Positions 44,706 through 56,199 of a stretch of 64,000 nucleotides of DNA are shown piece by piece. This stretch comes from Chaetomium olivaceum. Taxonomy: Eukaryota > Ascomycota > Sordariomycetes > Sordariales > Chaetomiaceae. The DNA lies in NCBI GenBank assembly GCA_039881045.1, contig JAYWVB010000034.1, positions 248,001 through 312,000 on the forward strand, in the 5' to 3' direction. Below the pieces are notes generated by a model, which saw only the letters and a program-made list of their open reading frames with translations, had not been told where the DNA came from and searched no databases. The position numbers and the translations under genes were made by a program. Positions within the stretch are counted from its first letter, which is position 1. Every line of letters begins with the position of its first letter.

Positions 44706-44797
44706 GGGCCGCTGGTCTAGTGGTATGATTCTCGCTTAGGGACAACCCTACAGCTACTGTTTGCGAGAGGTCCCGGGTTCAATCCCCGGGTGGCCCC
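44706..44797 (+). tRNA. tRNA-Pro (anticodon AGG) with a 20-nt intron
   Basis: Acceptor stem GGGCCGC (44706-44712) pairs with GTGGCCC (44790-44796), with discriminator C44797. The D-arm holds the A-box (TGGTCTAGTGG), the anticodon stem CTCGC/GCGAG encloses loop TTAGGG-T with anticodon AGG at 44738-44740, and the T-arm is GGTCCCGGGTTCAATCCCCGGG with the B-box. The intron (44742-44761) sits after position 37, the canonical site, and contains CCCT, which can pair with the anticodon AGGG as usual for tRNA introns. T-rich Pol III termination signals follow (44801-44817). Confidence 0.97.
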
Positions 44798-44799
44798 GA

Positions 44800-44820
44800 T
44801 CTTTTTCTTGCTTTTTTCCC
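44800..44820 (+). terminator. Pol III terminator of tRNA-Pro
   Basis: T-runs ctttttc and cttttttcc begin 4 bp after the mature 3' end. Confidence 0.7.
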
Positions 44821-45871
44821 CACGCCTCTCGCATATATCGTTTATCTTTTGCATTCGAGACTGAGTATTTGTTTATTAATGAAATCTTTAACTAACGTAT
44901 AATCTTTCGCTGCCTACCTTAATTACTCCACGACTACCTATACTCAGAGGAGCAAAGAGAATAAATCCAATCGCCAACTCTCTCGGAACAACCCTCTATA
45001 TTACCGAGACAATGGTCGAAAGGCCGAATTCAATGTGACCCTCCAGTTCTCACATTCATACAAGTACCGTAAGTCGCGTAATGTAAATCCAAATGTTTAA
45101 GGCGAACACTCTCTCTCGGTTCTGTGATATGCGAATGTTGTAAAATAGTACCTACCTATCTACTTAGACCTAATACCGCTCTTTCCCCTCTGGTTTCTTC
45201 GTTGCACGCTCCAACTGGCCCATCCTACTATGTAGTATTATATAGGTGTGTATGTTAGAGGGGGTCATACCACATTACAATGCCCGGTGCTAAGTTGCTA
45301 ACACAGAATGTTCTTTCCCTCTCTGCCTGCTGCATGTTGGTTGAACTGAGGCGTGGGCTTGCCCGCCATCTGCTTAGGTGGCCCATGTTTTATTTACGTC
45401 TCGAGGTTTTCTGCTGCTTTGCCTTACACATAGCGGCCTTGGGTCTAAACTCGAACCTCGGTCTTCTTTGAGGGACTCAGGGTCACGCAAGTGATGAAGT
45501 TATTCTGTTTCTTACATGACAGTCGCTGTGACAGTCTTTCGAAAATATGCTCAGAGTACCAGAGGGGCACCGTGACCCGCATTAGCCCATTGATTAGCGG
45601 GTTGTAGGGTTAAGTCTTGCAATCTTGCAAAATAAATTTCGGCTTGGACCACCTCTCCCCTTCTCTTGACGGCACGCATCGGGATCCAGCCACGTTAGAG
45701 TACTGAGTGGCGGTGTGTGTTTGGGGGGGTCTGTACCGCTTCGTTTTGCGAGTCTTTCAAGGGAAATATCTAGGTATCTACATAGACGTATTTTCACCGC
45801 TTCTCCCAACCCTTTCTCACGCGGCGCCATGCTTACTCCGTCCCCGCGACTTCGGCGATCGCGGTCCCGTA
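44821..45871. other. Intergenic region, no gene seen
   Basis: About 1 kb, AT-rich near the tRNA, then 3' flank of the thioredoxin gene. No supported gene. Confidence 0.45.
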
Positions 45872-46502
45872 TTAGAGGATATTCCTGAGGCCCTTTTCCA
45901 AGGCCGGAGGGTTCGCGCCACTGATATCCTGAACCTTCCCGCCGTCCTTGAAGAAGTAAAAGGTGGGCATGACTCGGACGCCGAGCTCCTGGGCTAGATC
46001 CGTGACCTGATCGACGTCGAATTTGGCGAAATGGATCTCATTACTGAATTCCTCGCTTTCGGAAAATCTATTCGTTGTGAGAGGCTGGTGTCAGCTTGCG
46101 ATGGCTAGAGGATGGTGTGGTAGAGAAACCGTGACATACGCCTCAAACATGGGTGATATCATTCTGCAAGGACCGCACCAGGTAGCCCATGCGTCAATGG
46201 CGACGCGAGGGTGCTTGGCAATAATCTCATGGAACTCAGCGAGCCTGGGGAAAGTGAAGTGTTAGTGATTATGGACGCAGGGTAAGATCCCGGTAGGTAT
46301 CGCGGGGGGGAGGCCACGGGTGTGCCGCGGAGCCCGGGGGGGGGGGGGGGGGTTAGTCGCAGGTCGCAACTCACGACTTGATCTCGGAGACGGTCATCTT
46401 GGGAGAAGTGGTGGTGAATTGCCTCGTAGCAAATGATATGGGGGCGGTTGTTGGAGTTCCTCGAAGGGCTCGGAAGGCGGGACGTAGTAGTCTGGAGTTC
46501 AT
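45872..46502 (-). CDS. Thioredoxin with probable mitochondrial presequence
   Basis: A three-exon gene found from splice sites; none of its exons forms a long open frame. Exons (minus): 46375-46502, 46140-46244 and 45872-46067. Introns: 46245-46374 (GTGAGT...CCCCAG, phase 2) and 46068-46139 (GTATGT...GAATAG, phase 2). Exon 1 MNSRLLRPAFRALRGTPTTA...FATRQFTTTSPKMTVSEIKS looks like a mitochondrial targeting sequence. Exon 2 LAEFHEIIAKHPRVAIDAWA ends TWCGPCRMISPMFEA with the redox WCGPC site. Exon 3 has FAKFDVDQVTDLAQELGVRV and MPTFYFFKDGGKVQDISGAN (the cis-Pro after Met). 142 residues. If translation begins at the internal Met (MTVSEIKS) the product would be cytosolic, so dual targeting is possible. 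Intact. Confidence 0.93.
46338..46352. repeat. Poly-G homopolymer in thioredoxin intron 1
   Basis: A run of about 15 G on the + strand (C on the coding strand), inside the first intron. Confidence 0.9.
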
Positions 46503-47316
46503 TGGGGAAGACGGGGGAGGGGTTTGTTGAAGACAGCGGAGGGTGAGTTTTTATCGGAACCTTTCAGCGATCGCGGCAAGCGCGCAAGAGGTGGTGGATG
46601 TGGATGATGTAATTCGAGCCCCTCTTGGGATTTGTCACTCCATTTCCCACCCAATTGACCACCGCCCCACCCTCAGGTAACCACCAGATTTTCTTTTTTT
46701 GGAAAACATTTGACGCAGCAGTTCGTTCGGGCGCCACAACTGCAGATCTAAAGCGTGAAATCAGGGAAAATGGAGAATATTTATCTTCGCTAATCCCGTC
46801 TCGCATGCCTTGAGCGTCGCAGCTGCATACGTTGACCCCTCATCAAGGTCGTGAGCTGAAACATACATCGGACCTTGACCGTTACTGGACATATGTGTTG
46901 TGAAGAGGATCGGTATTGGCTCAGCCAGGACTTTCAGCTCGCTGTCGAGAGTGTGGCGCCATGGACTGCTGCCGAGTACGATGTTGCTGGCGGTGAAGGC
47001 TGCAAACGGAATTTCTATCGCCGATCAAAGCTTCCCGTTCCCGAAAGGCGATGGTACGATTCGTGTGTGCTCATGGATGTGATGGACAAGCCGTCAGTAC
47101 ATATACTCGAGAACAACGGAACTATGTAATAACGAGGAAACCGTTGAGAAGGAAGCCGGGTTGTATTTTGCAATTTACTCTCGGCATTTTAAAGCTCCTC
47201 TGCGACACCCCGGGTCCCTGTCTTTCAGATCTCAGATCTCAGATCTCCCCAGCCGTCCCGCCCACTGCCGATCCCACCCCTTGCCCCTCGCCCTTACCCC
47301 CCTCCTTTCACACACT
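46503..47316. other. Promoter of thioredoxin gene and 3' flank of WSC gene
   Basis: About 800 bp. A triple cagatct tandem repeat lies at about 47226-47248. No gene recognised. Confidence 0.45.
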
Positions 47317-48496
47317 TCAGGTGAAAATTACATTCTCGCACGGCCCGCCCACCGCACACTTCTCATACAGACTCAACCAGGCATCCCCACCACAGAACTG
47401 CGTCGAGTCGCCCGTGCACACATGGTCACACTTGGCCAGGCTGGCCAGCGTCGTCGCCGGCACGCGCGTGGTCGCGACCTCGTTGCCGCACCAGCACTCC
47501 TGGCGCCACTCGGTGCCCGCGTACTTGAAGCCGAGACCGTTGCAGAAGGCGATGCAGCGCTCGTTGGTCATGGCCGTGCTGGATGCCTCGCTCGCGCCGG
47601 ACAGCGTGCGGAAGGCGCCGTCGTTGGTCCACCGCTCCTCGGGCGCGCAGCCGAGGAAGCGGAAGCCCGAGGCGGTCAGGTCGGTGAAGGGGGCCGTGGG
47701 CGTGCCTGTCGGGCCGGCGCCGCTGCTGGTGGAGGTGGCCGGGACGGTGACGGTCGCGAGGGTCGTGCTGCTGACGGGTGGGGGGAGGTCGGTGGTGGGG
47801 ATCACGACGAGTGTCACCTTGATGCATTCGCGGTTGACGTCGATTACTGTTTTTGTTGCGGTGTTAGTGGGCTTCGAGGTTGGGATCAAAGAGAAGAGGT
47901 TGGGGGTGGAGGAGTCGTACGGGTGTTGCCCGGCGGCGAGTACCGGAACTCGTGGCTTCCATCAAAAGCATGGCGGACGCAAACGTGGCCGCCGGTGGGA
48001 TGGTTCTGCCATTCCACAAAGCGCAGCTCGATCTGGAGCTCGTCCGTGTCCGGGTTGCAGGCGTAGGTAGGCTCGAAGATGGCACGGTCGTCACCGCGGC
48101 CGGTCGAGAACAGCTTGGTGGTGTGGTCGATCTCGGAGAACTGGGACCCGAGTGTCAGCTGCGAGCCGCTGGTGGTGTACTAGCGCCAGAACAGAAACAT
48201 ACCTCGCCGCCAATGACAAGACGGACGGCGTTCGGGACATGGTTGATGACGCCGTCAACGAGAGTCAAATCGTAGGTGGGCACGCCAACAGGGCCAATGA
48301 AGAGATGGTGATCACCACCGCCCGCCATGAGCAGGTTCAGGTACTTGTTGTGCACCTCCAGGCGGGTGACATTCTGGACCTGGGCACGGAAAGGATAGGC
48401 AATGTTGTTCCCGAGCGGGGGTTCGGTCGGGATCGTGCATGCCGAGCTAACAGCGGCCCCGGCGAGCAGGGCCGAGATGGTTCTCCGGTTGATCAT
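47317..48496 (-). CDS. Secreted WSC-domain protein
   Basis: Start ATG 48496: MINRRTISALLAGAAVSSAC is a signal peptide. The N-terminal region (NNIAYPFRAQVQNVTRLEVH, NLLMAGGGDHHLFIGPVGVP) is a beta-rich module common in fungal secreted proteins and of unknown role. Introns (minus): 48141-48202 (GTATGT...TCCCAG, phase 0) and 47847-47920 (GTACGA...AACAG, phase 1). Exon 2 continues FSEIDHTTKLFSTGRGDDRA and RFVEWQNHPTGGHVCVRHAF. After a Thr/Ser/Pro linker the last exon holds a WSC domain: GFRFLGCAPEERW, ERCIAFCNGLGFKYAGTEWR, QECWCGNEV, CDHVCTGDSTQFCGGDAWLS with its eight Cys, ending LYEKC...ENVIFT. WSC domains bind carbohydrate or act in wall sensing; with no membrane helix here a secreted wall protein is likely. 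347 residues, intact. Confidence 0.88.
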
Positions 48497-50015
48497 TGCT
48501 GCTGTTGACTCGATTGACGGCAGCCCAAGATGTGAAGTCGTGCAGGATGAACCAACAAACAATCAGACCGTCCCACGAGAGTTATTTAAACGTTCTTCTG
48601 CTGACCCCTGGACTCAACAGTCCTTGCAGAGCCGCAGGAAACCCCGAAACCCAGACGCAGCCGTCCCAATAATTATTTCCACCTGCAGCTGCCCCCAGGC
48701 AATAACAAAGCCGAGCTGAAGGGCAAGCCGACGCACGGCATTCCTGAGTGGCCCTCGCTGCAACCCCAGGGCCTTGGCTCCCACTTGCCTAACGGGTTCC
48801 GGCGATGCGGTCAGCCCCGGGCGCGTCCAAATCGCGTCCGTGGCGCCGCAGGGACCGTCTGTGCCACAGCAAAGCTTCGCCAAGGTGCCAGGCACAGGGC
48901 CGAGGCCGGGTTGGCCCCTCTGTCTTTCGATAGTCACACCAGGGGTCGCAGTGCCGGGCTGCAGCACCTCTGCCATCAGCCGCACTTGGCTTCGTATCCA
49001 GAGGGGGCGTCGTCCGGATTCGCCGTGGGATGCAGAGGATGCAGACCAGGCAGCGGTGGACGAGATCGGTGGATTGAGTGAAGAAACTGACAGTGTCGCA
49101 CTGCTGTTCTTTGCGATGAGATGCTGCAGAGAGGCACTGCAAACGCCATGTTCGGATGGTGCCTGCAATGTTACGTTACCGACCTCGCCTTGCATGTCGA
49201 ACACTGTGCCAAGGACAGCATGGCAATGAGCAACCAGTTGCTGGTGGCTTGGACCCCTGGCGCGGTAACACCACAGCCAATATCAAAACTTAAGAATCCG
49301 AAGCTAAAACAAGCCGATGAGCTAACTTTTTCGTAAATCCACAATATGGTTGGCAGCCCTGGGAATTGGGGTGATTGCTTGGTGTGAGGGCAATCAATGT
49401 CATTGGCATCGTTCTCGGCGACCTCGGCGGTCTGGTGAAAGGGTGCGAGTTGACAGAGTGTGCCAGGTGTGCTATGTAAGGTATCTAGCTATGGATTTTC
49501 GTAGGCCCATCGAAAGATCATGGCAATTAGAAACAGGATGAGGGTCAACCCGCAACGGCGAGATCACGAATTTGAACACAGGAGATACCAAGGGGGCGAG
49601 ACGCCCTGCTGATGCAGTATGAGCGGCATGGGACTCCGCAACGTTCCGAACCCAATCTCAACATCTCGCCCCCTAAACGACAACGGTAATGTCGTTGTTG
49701 TGACGCTAATGGCGGCTGGCTTCCGAGCTATGAACAAGCTGGGACGAACTGGTCAATTCAAGGCCGAGGACGGTTGGGCAGATATTGTTGCTCGAGGATA
49801 TATCACACCGCTCGCAAATAACACCAGCCGACCACAACGCCGCAATCCCAATCAACTCATATGTGACACCGAACACCGAATTGGTCCCCAGTAACGCCTC
49901 AGTTCAGCCCAGTCCGACGCTAGCAGTCATCAGAAATGAAAAAGAGCAGTCTCGACCTAGGAGTTGATGGCCAGCAAATTCCATCACAACTATCCCCATT
50001 CCTCCCCAACCCAAT
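48497..50015. other. Intergenic region, no gene seen
   Basis: About 1.5 kb. A TATTTAAA box near 48583 may serve the WSC gene (-). A 196-codon frame on the minus strand at 48614-49204 has no recognisable motif. Confidence 0.45.
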
Positions 50016-50914
50016 CTACTCCGCCCTCCACGCCTCAAACTCCTCCTCCAAATGCTTCTTCAAATCACTAAACCGCATGCCAAACCCCTTCCCACACACC
50101 TCCAACACACCAACTCCTTCTTTAAATTCCCATTCTGAAACCCCGTTTCCCGTCGCACATCATCCTCCGCCAGCGGATAATCCGCCAGTGGCACAAAAAA
50201 CGGCGTGACAAAACTGTTGTAATGCTTCCTGTGGCGCGCCCGTTCCGAGTGCATATCGCGCGAGATGATGTGCACATGCAGATGCGCCATAGACGGGTGT
50301 GCATGGATGCCGACGCGGATCTCGGCCGCATAGTCCCGGCCCGCCGGTAGCTCGTCGAATGGCACACCGCCCTTGGTCATGGCCTCGTCGCGCGCGCGGT
50401 TGCTGGCCGAGAAGGAGCTCAGTTTCCGGGCTAGTTCGGCCGCGGCGAGCTGGGCGCCCACGGCGGCTTCCTCGCGCATCATGGCGAGGAAGGCCGGGTC
50501 GGCAAAGGCGGCGTGAGGGTGCTGGAGGTAGTGGGCTGGCGAGCGCGGGAGGAGGAGGAGGTGGATGGTGGCTTTGGGGAAGGCGTCCTTGATGAGGACT
50601 GTATTGGCTGTTACGCGCAGGACTTTGTCGGGGAAGCGCTCCGGGTGTTCAATGTATTCGATTAGGGCGCCGCGCCAGACGCCGCGGACGACTTGGGATG
50701 CTTTGGAGGCCATGGACTGAGGGGCTTGGGAGATTGGAGCTTTGGGTTTTGGTGCCATTAGTTCTGTGAAGGCGTTGCGCTTGGCAGGTGCCTTTGTCGA
50801 AGATGCCACCGCCTGGGTTGTTTTCTCTGCATCACTCGCGGTTGGATGACCTAAACCTGGAGAGGCCGACTCGGGTCGAGGGATCTTGCCCTTGTCGTCA
50901 ACCGGCTCTGCCAT
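50016..50914 (-). CDS. HNT3: Aprataxin-like HIT-domain protein (HNT3), one frame break in the C-terminal zinc finger
   Basis: Aprataxin removes AMP from abortive DNA-ligation ends (5'-AMP-DNA) in the nucleus. The frame from ATG 50914 has a polar N-terminus, then GVWRGALIEYIEHPERFPDK, KDAFPKATIHLLLLPRS, EIRVGIHAHPSMAHLHVHII: the HIT triad HxHxH (HLHVHI). LPLADYPLAEDDV... and GNLKKELVCWRC begin the C2HE-type zinc finger. Close to 50091-50100 the frame changes; the next frame reads GKGFGMRFSDLKKHLEEEFE, AWRAE and stops at 50016-50018, completing the finger (Cys, Cys, His). Without the change the protein would end CWRCVGRGLACGLVI. The family always has the finger, so the break looks artefactual or recent. 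Confidence 0.88.
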
Positions 50915-51689
50915 GGCGGAAACCGTTGAAGGGATTCAAATTCCCTGGTTCAATTGAATTGGTAGAGGGACTATCCCATTGATCGTTGTGAAGTACCTGA
51001 ATGTTGGTGATGAAATCGACAAACGACTCGACGGAAATACAGGTCGACTAATTATTTAGTGCCATCGCCCACTTGCATCGACAACGGATGAGTCGAACGG
51101 CGAACGCATTCGTCACCCGTCAACAACTGGCAAACACTTTTGGTGGGACTGTTTGGGCTGCCGCACCCCGACTCGAAGGAAAAACTACCATTGACGAAAC
51201 GCTTTGCACAGCACTTTACAATGGTGACCTGCTGTCTGTTGGTGTTTGAGTTATTAAGTCGGTATTTGCACATAGCATATTCTTGTCACCGAGTTCACGA
51301 ACACTCCGCAGCCTGCAGTCCTTGGGTCCACCGAATACCCGACCGTACCGTGCGAATGGCGCCGTTTTACAAAGTAAATCTTTAGCCATCTGCGAAACGT
51401 CAGGGGCTACACCTGGGTCGCATCGTTAGGGTTGGTTTGGCGCACATGGTAGCGCCCGTGGCCGTCTACAGCAGCCGTTGGAACCTGAAGTACTGTACCT
51501 GGTACATACCTAGTATCACTAGCTGCGCCCGATCCCCATGCTGTTGGCAAGCTTCGGTCTGTGCCTTTACTTCCTGGTACATGTAGTGGCGGCTGAAAAA
51601 GACTAATTCAAACTGCGATTGTGTTAGCGCCTGGATAGAGGTGGAAGAGACTAACGGGGAATCGATCTCTAATGGTATTGGAGTGTGTA
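50915..51689. other. Intergenic region, no gene seen
   Basis: About 775 bp with the HNT3 promoter at its left end. No other feature recognised. Confidence 0.4.
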
Positions 51690-52265
51690 CTAGTCCTGGA
51701 TTATGGTGGAATCACCTCTCATCCTGAACTCCCTGGGCCAGGTATCGAGGCCCAGTTCAATAGCCGCTGTGATAAACTCGGCGACGTTATAGACCGAGGG
51801 TATTGAGATCTTGACGGGTCTTCCGCTGGAGTTTGTCGGGATAATCTCCGTCCTCGTCCCTTGAATGTTGACGAGATAGTCATTTGAGCCCTATCATTAT
51901 CGTCCAGCCGGCCCCAATTCCGTACATCTAGAGACCTCCCGGGGCGAAACTCTCTATAAAAACGCTACAGAAGAAGATAGTATACCGCAGTCGATACAAC
52001 CTGGACTGTAACCAACCTTCTAGAAGCTCGAGGGCTGAATGCGAGCCGCGATTGTCATTCTCTGGCCGGTGATTGGAATCCCCTTCGAACTCGGACAGCA
52101 CAAAGACCATTTCTTACCTTGATCTAGCATCCATGACAGTATTCCTCGAGCTCGGGATGCGGCTGTAATGTTGTCGGCAGCCTGCGAGTAGAGTTGAGTC
52201 GGGATAAACACATACGAGACAGAACAAGTAGAGCACGTGCTGTGAAAGTAATGACAGGCGTCCAA
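51690..52265 (-). pseudogene. NmrA-like / isoflavone-reductase-like pseudogene
   Basis: On the minus strand three frames chain together. First LYSQAADNITAASRARGILS, then FVLSEFEGDSNHRPENDN, LELLEGWLQSR, YTIFFCSVFIESFAPGGL and MYGIGAGWTI, then SNDYLVNIQGTRTEIIPTNS, SGRPVKISIPSVYNVAEFIT and AAIELGLDTWPREFRMRGDS. This matches the NmrA-like NAD(P)-binding family around the SEFEGD motif and the C-terminal helices (PSEFEGD, FAPGGL...YGIGAG, WPREFRMRGD). At least two frame changes (near 52115 and 51900) and an in-frame stop (near 51927) interrupt it, and the N-terminal Rossmann glycine motif was not found. It is a fragment, probably inactivated by mutation; unlike other broken genes here it also has a stop and missing parts. 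Confidence 0.7.
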
Positions 52266-53501
52266 AGGAGGAAGCTAGTTATTCTAGAAGAGTGCCGTGT
52301 TGTTGCCGGCGACTGGTTTCCTGATTTTCATTCTGTCGGACTTGCCATCATAAAGCTACCTAGGTATTTTCATCGCCCGGCCCCAGCTCCACCATCCGGG
52401 CATGCCCACCAGACCTCTCTCTATATCTTTTCCAGGGCACGACACTGTCGTGGACTCGACGAGATGTCTGAGGCCGGCGAGACACTACCTGACATTCTAG
52501 AGCAAATCTCCCCATGCGTCGTGATTCTTCCACTTGGGCTACTGTGAGCTATGTCGGCTATTAACATCTCAGCTGGTACAACATGAGTTCTACTATAGAA
52601 AAACGTTATGACGGACCTGGCCTTGGCGGTATCGTTTGATAGAGAGAAGTTATGTAGGGTTAGACTTCCCTATCGGGACGACCGCAAGATAAGGATTGAT
52701 ACGTCATACATCTACGTTCGTCTGCGAGGGCCCTGGTTGTGTAGGGTGGCAGAGAGGTTGGACGCCGTGCGGCCCGTGCCGAAAGATCCAAGGTCGCCTG
52801 CCTTTCTGATCGGGGAAAGTGGTGTACTATGGCCCTCAACGATAGCGTGCTCAAACCGCCACCCCCGCATCGGATGCAGAATTCTCATCCCCTCTGCGAT
52901 GCCAAACGTCCATCGCTCCGTTGGCGTCGCCGCCGTCCTTCGTAGCTTTGTCGTACCCGGGGGGGGACAGTACTGAATAGCGTCAGCACCACCTCGAAAC
53001 TAACATCGCGAGCGGCCCCTCGTCCCAGTGTGCAGAAACTACCTAGCCAGCTCTCAGTCGCCCGATCCCTCGACGAAGCGCTTCCTCAAGCCTGGCCGAA
53101 ACCAAGACGATCCATTCGAGGACCTCGCCAAGGCCTCTCAATCCCCCCATCGCTAACTGGCTAACTACATAGGGAAGCGATTCGCTCGGGAACCCCCCGC
53201 GTATGCGTTGGTTCACGTCCCCGTAACGACAAGGATCCTGGCGCCTAAAATGCAACTCCCCATCGCGAATGCATGGGGCGCGTTATGGGGCCAGCAAGGT
53301 ACGGGATGGGGGCCAAATTCTGCAAAACCTTCTTCCTCTTGACTTCTCGCCCGCACAACAGGAAGCGCCAGTCCCGTTCCCTCAATAATCGCTGGCTGGC
53401 TGACTGACTGACTGGCTGGCGGCACACATCTTCTCGGCTCGACCACATCGTAATCGGGCACCTACCCGCAATTTCATTTGATCTGATTTGATAGAGGTGG
53501 T
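52266..53501. other. Intergenic region, no gene seen
   Basis: About 1.2 kb; part may be further decayed NmrA sequence. It has a repeat of tggctggctgactgactgactggctggc (about 53390-53418, tetranucleotide-like). Confidence 0.4.
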
Positions 53502-54712
53502 GTGATCATGTCTCTAGGGGCGTTAACAACCACCTTTACGCCGCCGGTGAGCTGCAGGGCAAGCCTGGCCGGGCCGCCAATACACGATGGGACCAAATAC
53601 TATCAGGGCCCTATCTTCACAAGCGACTGTTTCCCGCCGAACTACAGCTTCGCCCGGAGTCCGGACAACTACTACTCGCCGGCAATAGCGTGTCCGGTCG
53701 GGTACTCGACCGGCTGCACGAGCAAGAATGTGCTAGACACAGTGACCGAGACTGTAGTTATCTGCTGTCCTCCGTGAGTTACGAGACTCCATCACGGTAT
53801 CTGCGACCAGGACGAACCTCCTAACCTTCTACTACTCCAGTTCGTTAACTTGCAACCCCAACATGCTCATGTGGGAACAAACGCTGGGCTGCCACTCTCG
53901 CTTCCGGACCACCGTATTCCCCACGGTGAACTACATGTCTGGCACTGTCGTCACGAGCACCGGGGCCACTACCGAAACAGGCACGTTCGATGGTGCGCTG
54001 AACGCGTACAGCGTGCAGATCAGGTTCCAGGCTACCGATCTTCCGACCACAACGAGCGGGACTGTGAGCAACCCCCCTCCCTCCCCTCCCCCCCCGCCCT
54101 CCCCAACCTTATTTTCAAGGACAACCCTGAGCATTCCATTGCTCGTGCGAATCCCCTTCGGTACTGCCAAGTACTGATACTGACATATGTAATTACCAGT
54201 TGACGCAAAGTTCCACCGCGGCATCGGACACTGACACAACCACCAGCTCTATCACAACGAGCAGCGAAGAACCAAAAGCAAGCACGGAGGGCGATGCAAA
54301 TGGCGGCAGTGACGACGGGATCAGCACCGGTACAGCAATAGGCATCGGGGTTGGTTCGGCGTTGGCGGCGCTGCTGCTTGCCGGGCTAGCACTCTTTTTC
54401 TTCATCCGACGAAGAAACGCCCGGCGGAACGCGTTGGCTGGTCACGGACCTGTCCCGGAGCTAGAGGACTCGGCTGGTAATCTGACAGGGCACGGTGCGA
54501 TCCCTCCAAATGCAGCAGGGTTCTGGAAGCCAAAAGCGCACGTAGGAGGCGGTGGTATGGTGTACGAAATGCAGTCGGAGAGCAGAGTGGTGGAATTGCC
54601 GGGATACCCTACCTCGACGGGTGAGCCCGGCTGGACCAGGACCGCGTTACCGGACGATGACACGACGCTGGGAGGAGGAACGGATAGTGATACAAACTGG
54701 AGACACCGGTGA
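53502..54712 (+). CDS. Single-pass fungal surface protein with Ser/Thr-rich stalk
   Basis: Exons 53502-53773, 53841-54063 and 54200-54712; introns 53774-53840 (GTGAGT...CTCCAG, phase 2) and 54064-54199 (GTGAGC...TACCAG, phase 0). The N-terminal part MIMSLGALTTTFTPPVSCRA, YYQGPIFTSDCFPPNYSF, YYSPAIACPVGYSTGCTS and CCP-SLTCNPNM is Cys-rich, a pattern seen in many Pezizomycotina surface proteins. A Ser/Thr stalk (TQSSTAASDTDTTTSS...) follows, then one transmembrane helix (TAIGIGVGSALAALLLAGLA) with a basic stop-transfer RRRNARRN and a cytoplasmic tail of about 100 residues containing ELPGYP-like motifs. The layout resembles WSC/Mid2-type wall sensors, but function is not established. An N-terminal signal peptide is not obvious. 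About 335 residues, intact. Confidence 0.8.
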
Positions 54713-56199
54713 CCTGGCACGGACCGACTGGCCCGCAAGTTGCTGGATGTTCAGGCTCTCATCCCCGGATACGTCCAAGACTGTCCTGAGCGGGAAAACA
54801 TGGCGAGAATTTCATAAGAGAGCACATTTCAGCGTTGGTTGTTCTTGAGGGTGGTGAAAGTAGTAGAAAGGATCATGAACGGTTGCGAGCGCGAGCCCTG
54901 GGTTCCGTTATCTCGTTTTGACAGGGGGCTTTAGTCTTAGATTTTAGAAGATAGAGGAGTGAAGTGAGCGATGTTAGGAACAAGAGACGCAGCGCCGTAA
55001 TACTTATGTATAATTATGGGTCTGTAGGATATATATAGTTGCTCCCAGTGTCAGATTGGGGATAAACGCTCGAGATTCATCGCTAGATGCTATACTTCTT
55101 TTTGTTTATGGGACGTGGGCTCCCATTTTGATTCATTCGTGCCCATCCTATATCCCGGGACTCGTCTTGCATATGGGGTACAGTGCCACGACATGTTCCT
55201 TTGTCTCTATCACTTAATATGATCAACTTAAGTAGAGTTGCTTGTGTTAGATAAGGTAGTTCTACATGAAACCATCTACACTGGTCGGTGCTTGTCAATA
55301 TGTCAAAATACTCATTCTTGATAATAGAGACACAAGCGGACCAGAAATCAATCAACGGAAGTTACCTTTGATTATGCCACTAAACTCCTTTGCGTCGACT
55401 CCAGGGCAACCAACGGTGGAAGGAGGCTTTAGATTAGTATAGTACTAGTACAGTACTGCCCCGTACTACACCGTGGAAGAGAAAGCGTGGTCATTCACGC
55501 GCAGAACTCAGCAGCGGAACAGGGCAACAATTTGCGTCGTCATCAGTGCACATTATATTCAGGGCTCATCAGCTAACATGCCCTCGAGAAAGATTCAATA
55601 ATCCGCGCCGCCCGCCGGGTATGTACCATGCATCCTTGACCTGATTTCCTGATCCGGCCGTTTTTCCATCTCGAAGCCCTCAGTGAGCCCCATTGGTATC
55701 AACCCGCAACAGAGAATGAAAAAGAAATACGAAAATAACCACCGCCCATATCCTGAGCATTGATCTTCCCCGGGGAGTAGAACGGGAGCTGAGAGCGGTA
55801 TCCTAGCAAATATAGAATGAAGTCTTCATGAGAAGAAAGGTGAGGCTCGTGGTTGTATCAGATGTAGGCTGATGCAGGCTGCCTGGCGGGGTTAATAGCA
55901 CCTCCGCCGGCAGTGTGGAAGGAAAGATGGAAAGGAGATTGGGTAGGTTGGATGGCTGATCCGAGACTGGTGTGGTTTTCTAGATTTTGACTTTTTCTTC
56001 TTTCTTTTTCTTTTTTTTGAATGATTGGCGATTTTGGTGATTGATAGGAAATGTCGGTAAAGAGCGAATGACGGTCGGTAAAGGATGCCTAACGGCAAAT
56101 AACAAAAATAAGGAAATCGTCAAATGAGTGTGGTGTGTCTCGAGATCAGCCAGGTCCTCCCCTCCAAATTCCGTAATTCTTCCCAACCATTGGAGCTCG
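54713..56199. other. Intergenic region, no gene seen
   Basis: About 1.5 kb between convergent genes, AT-rich around 55000-55450. No supported gene or repeat. Confidence 0.45.

Noticed and set aside
48614..49204. 196-codon minus-strand frame
   Set aside because: No motif, no splice context, overlapping frames on the other strand of similar length; most likely chance in GC-rich DNA.
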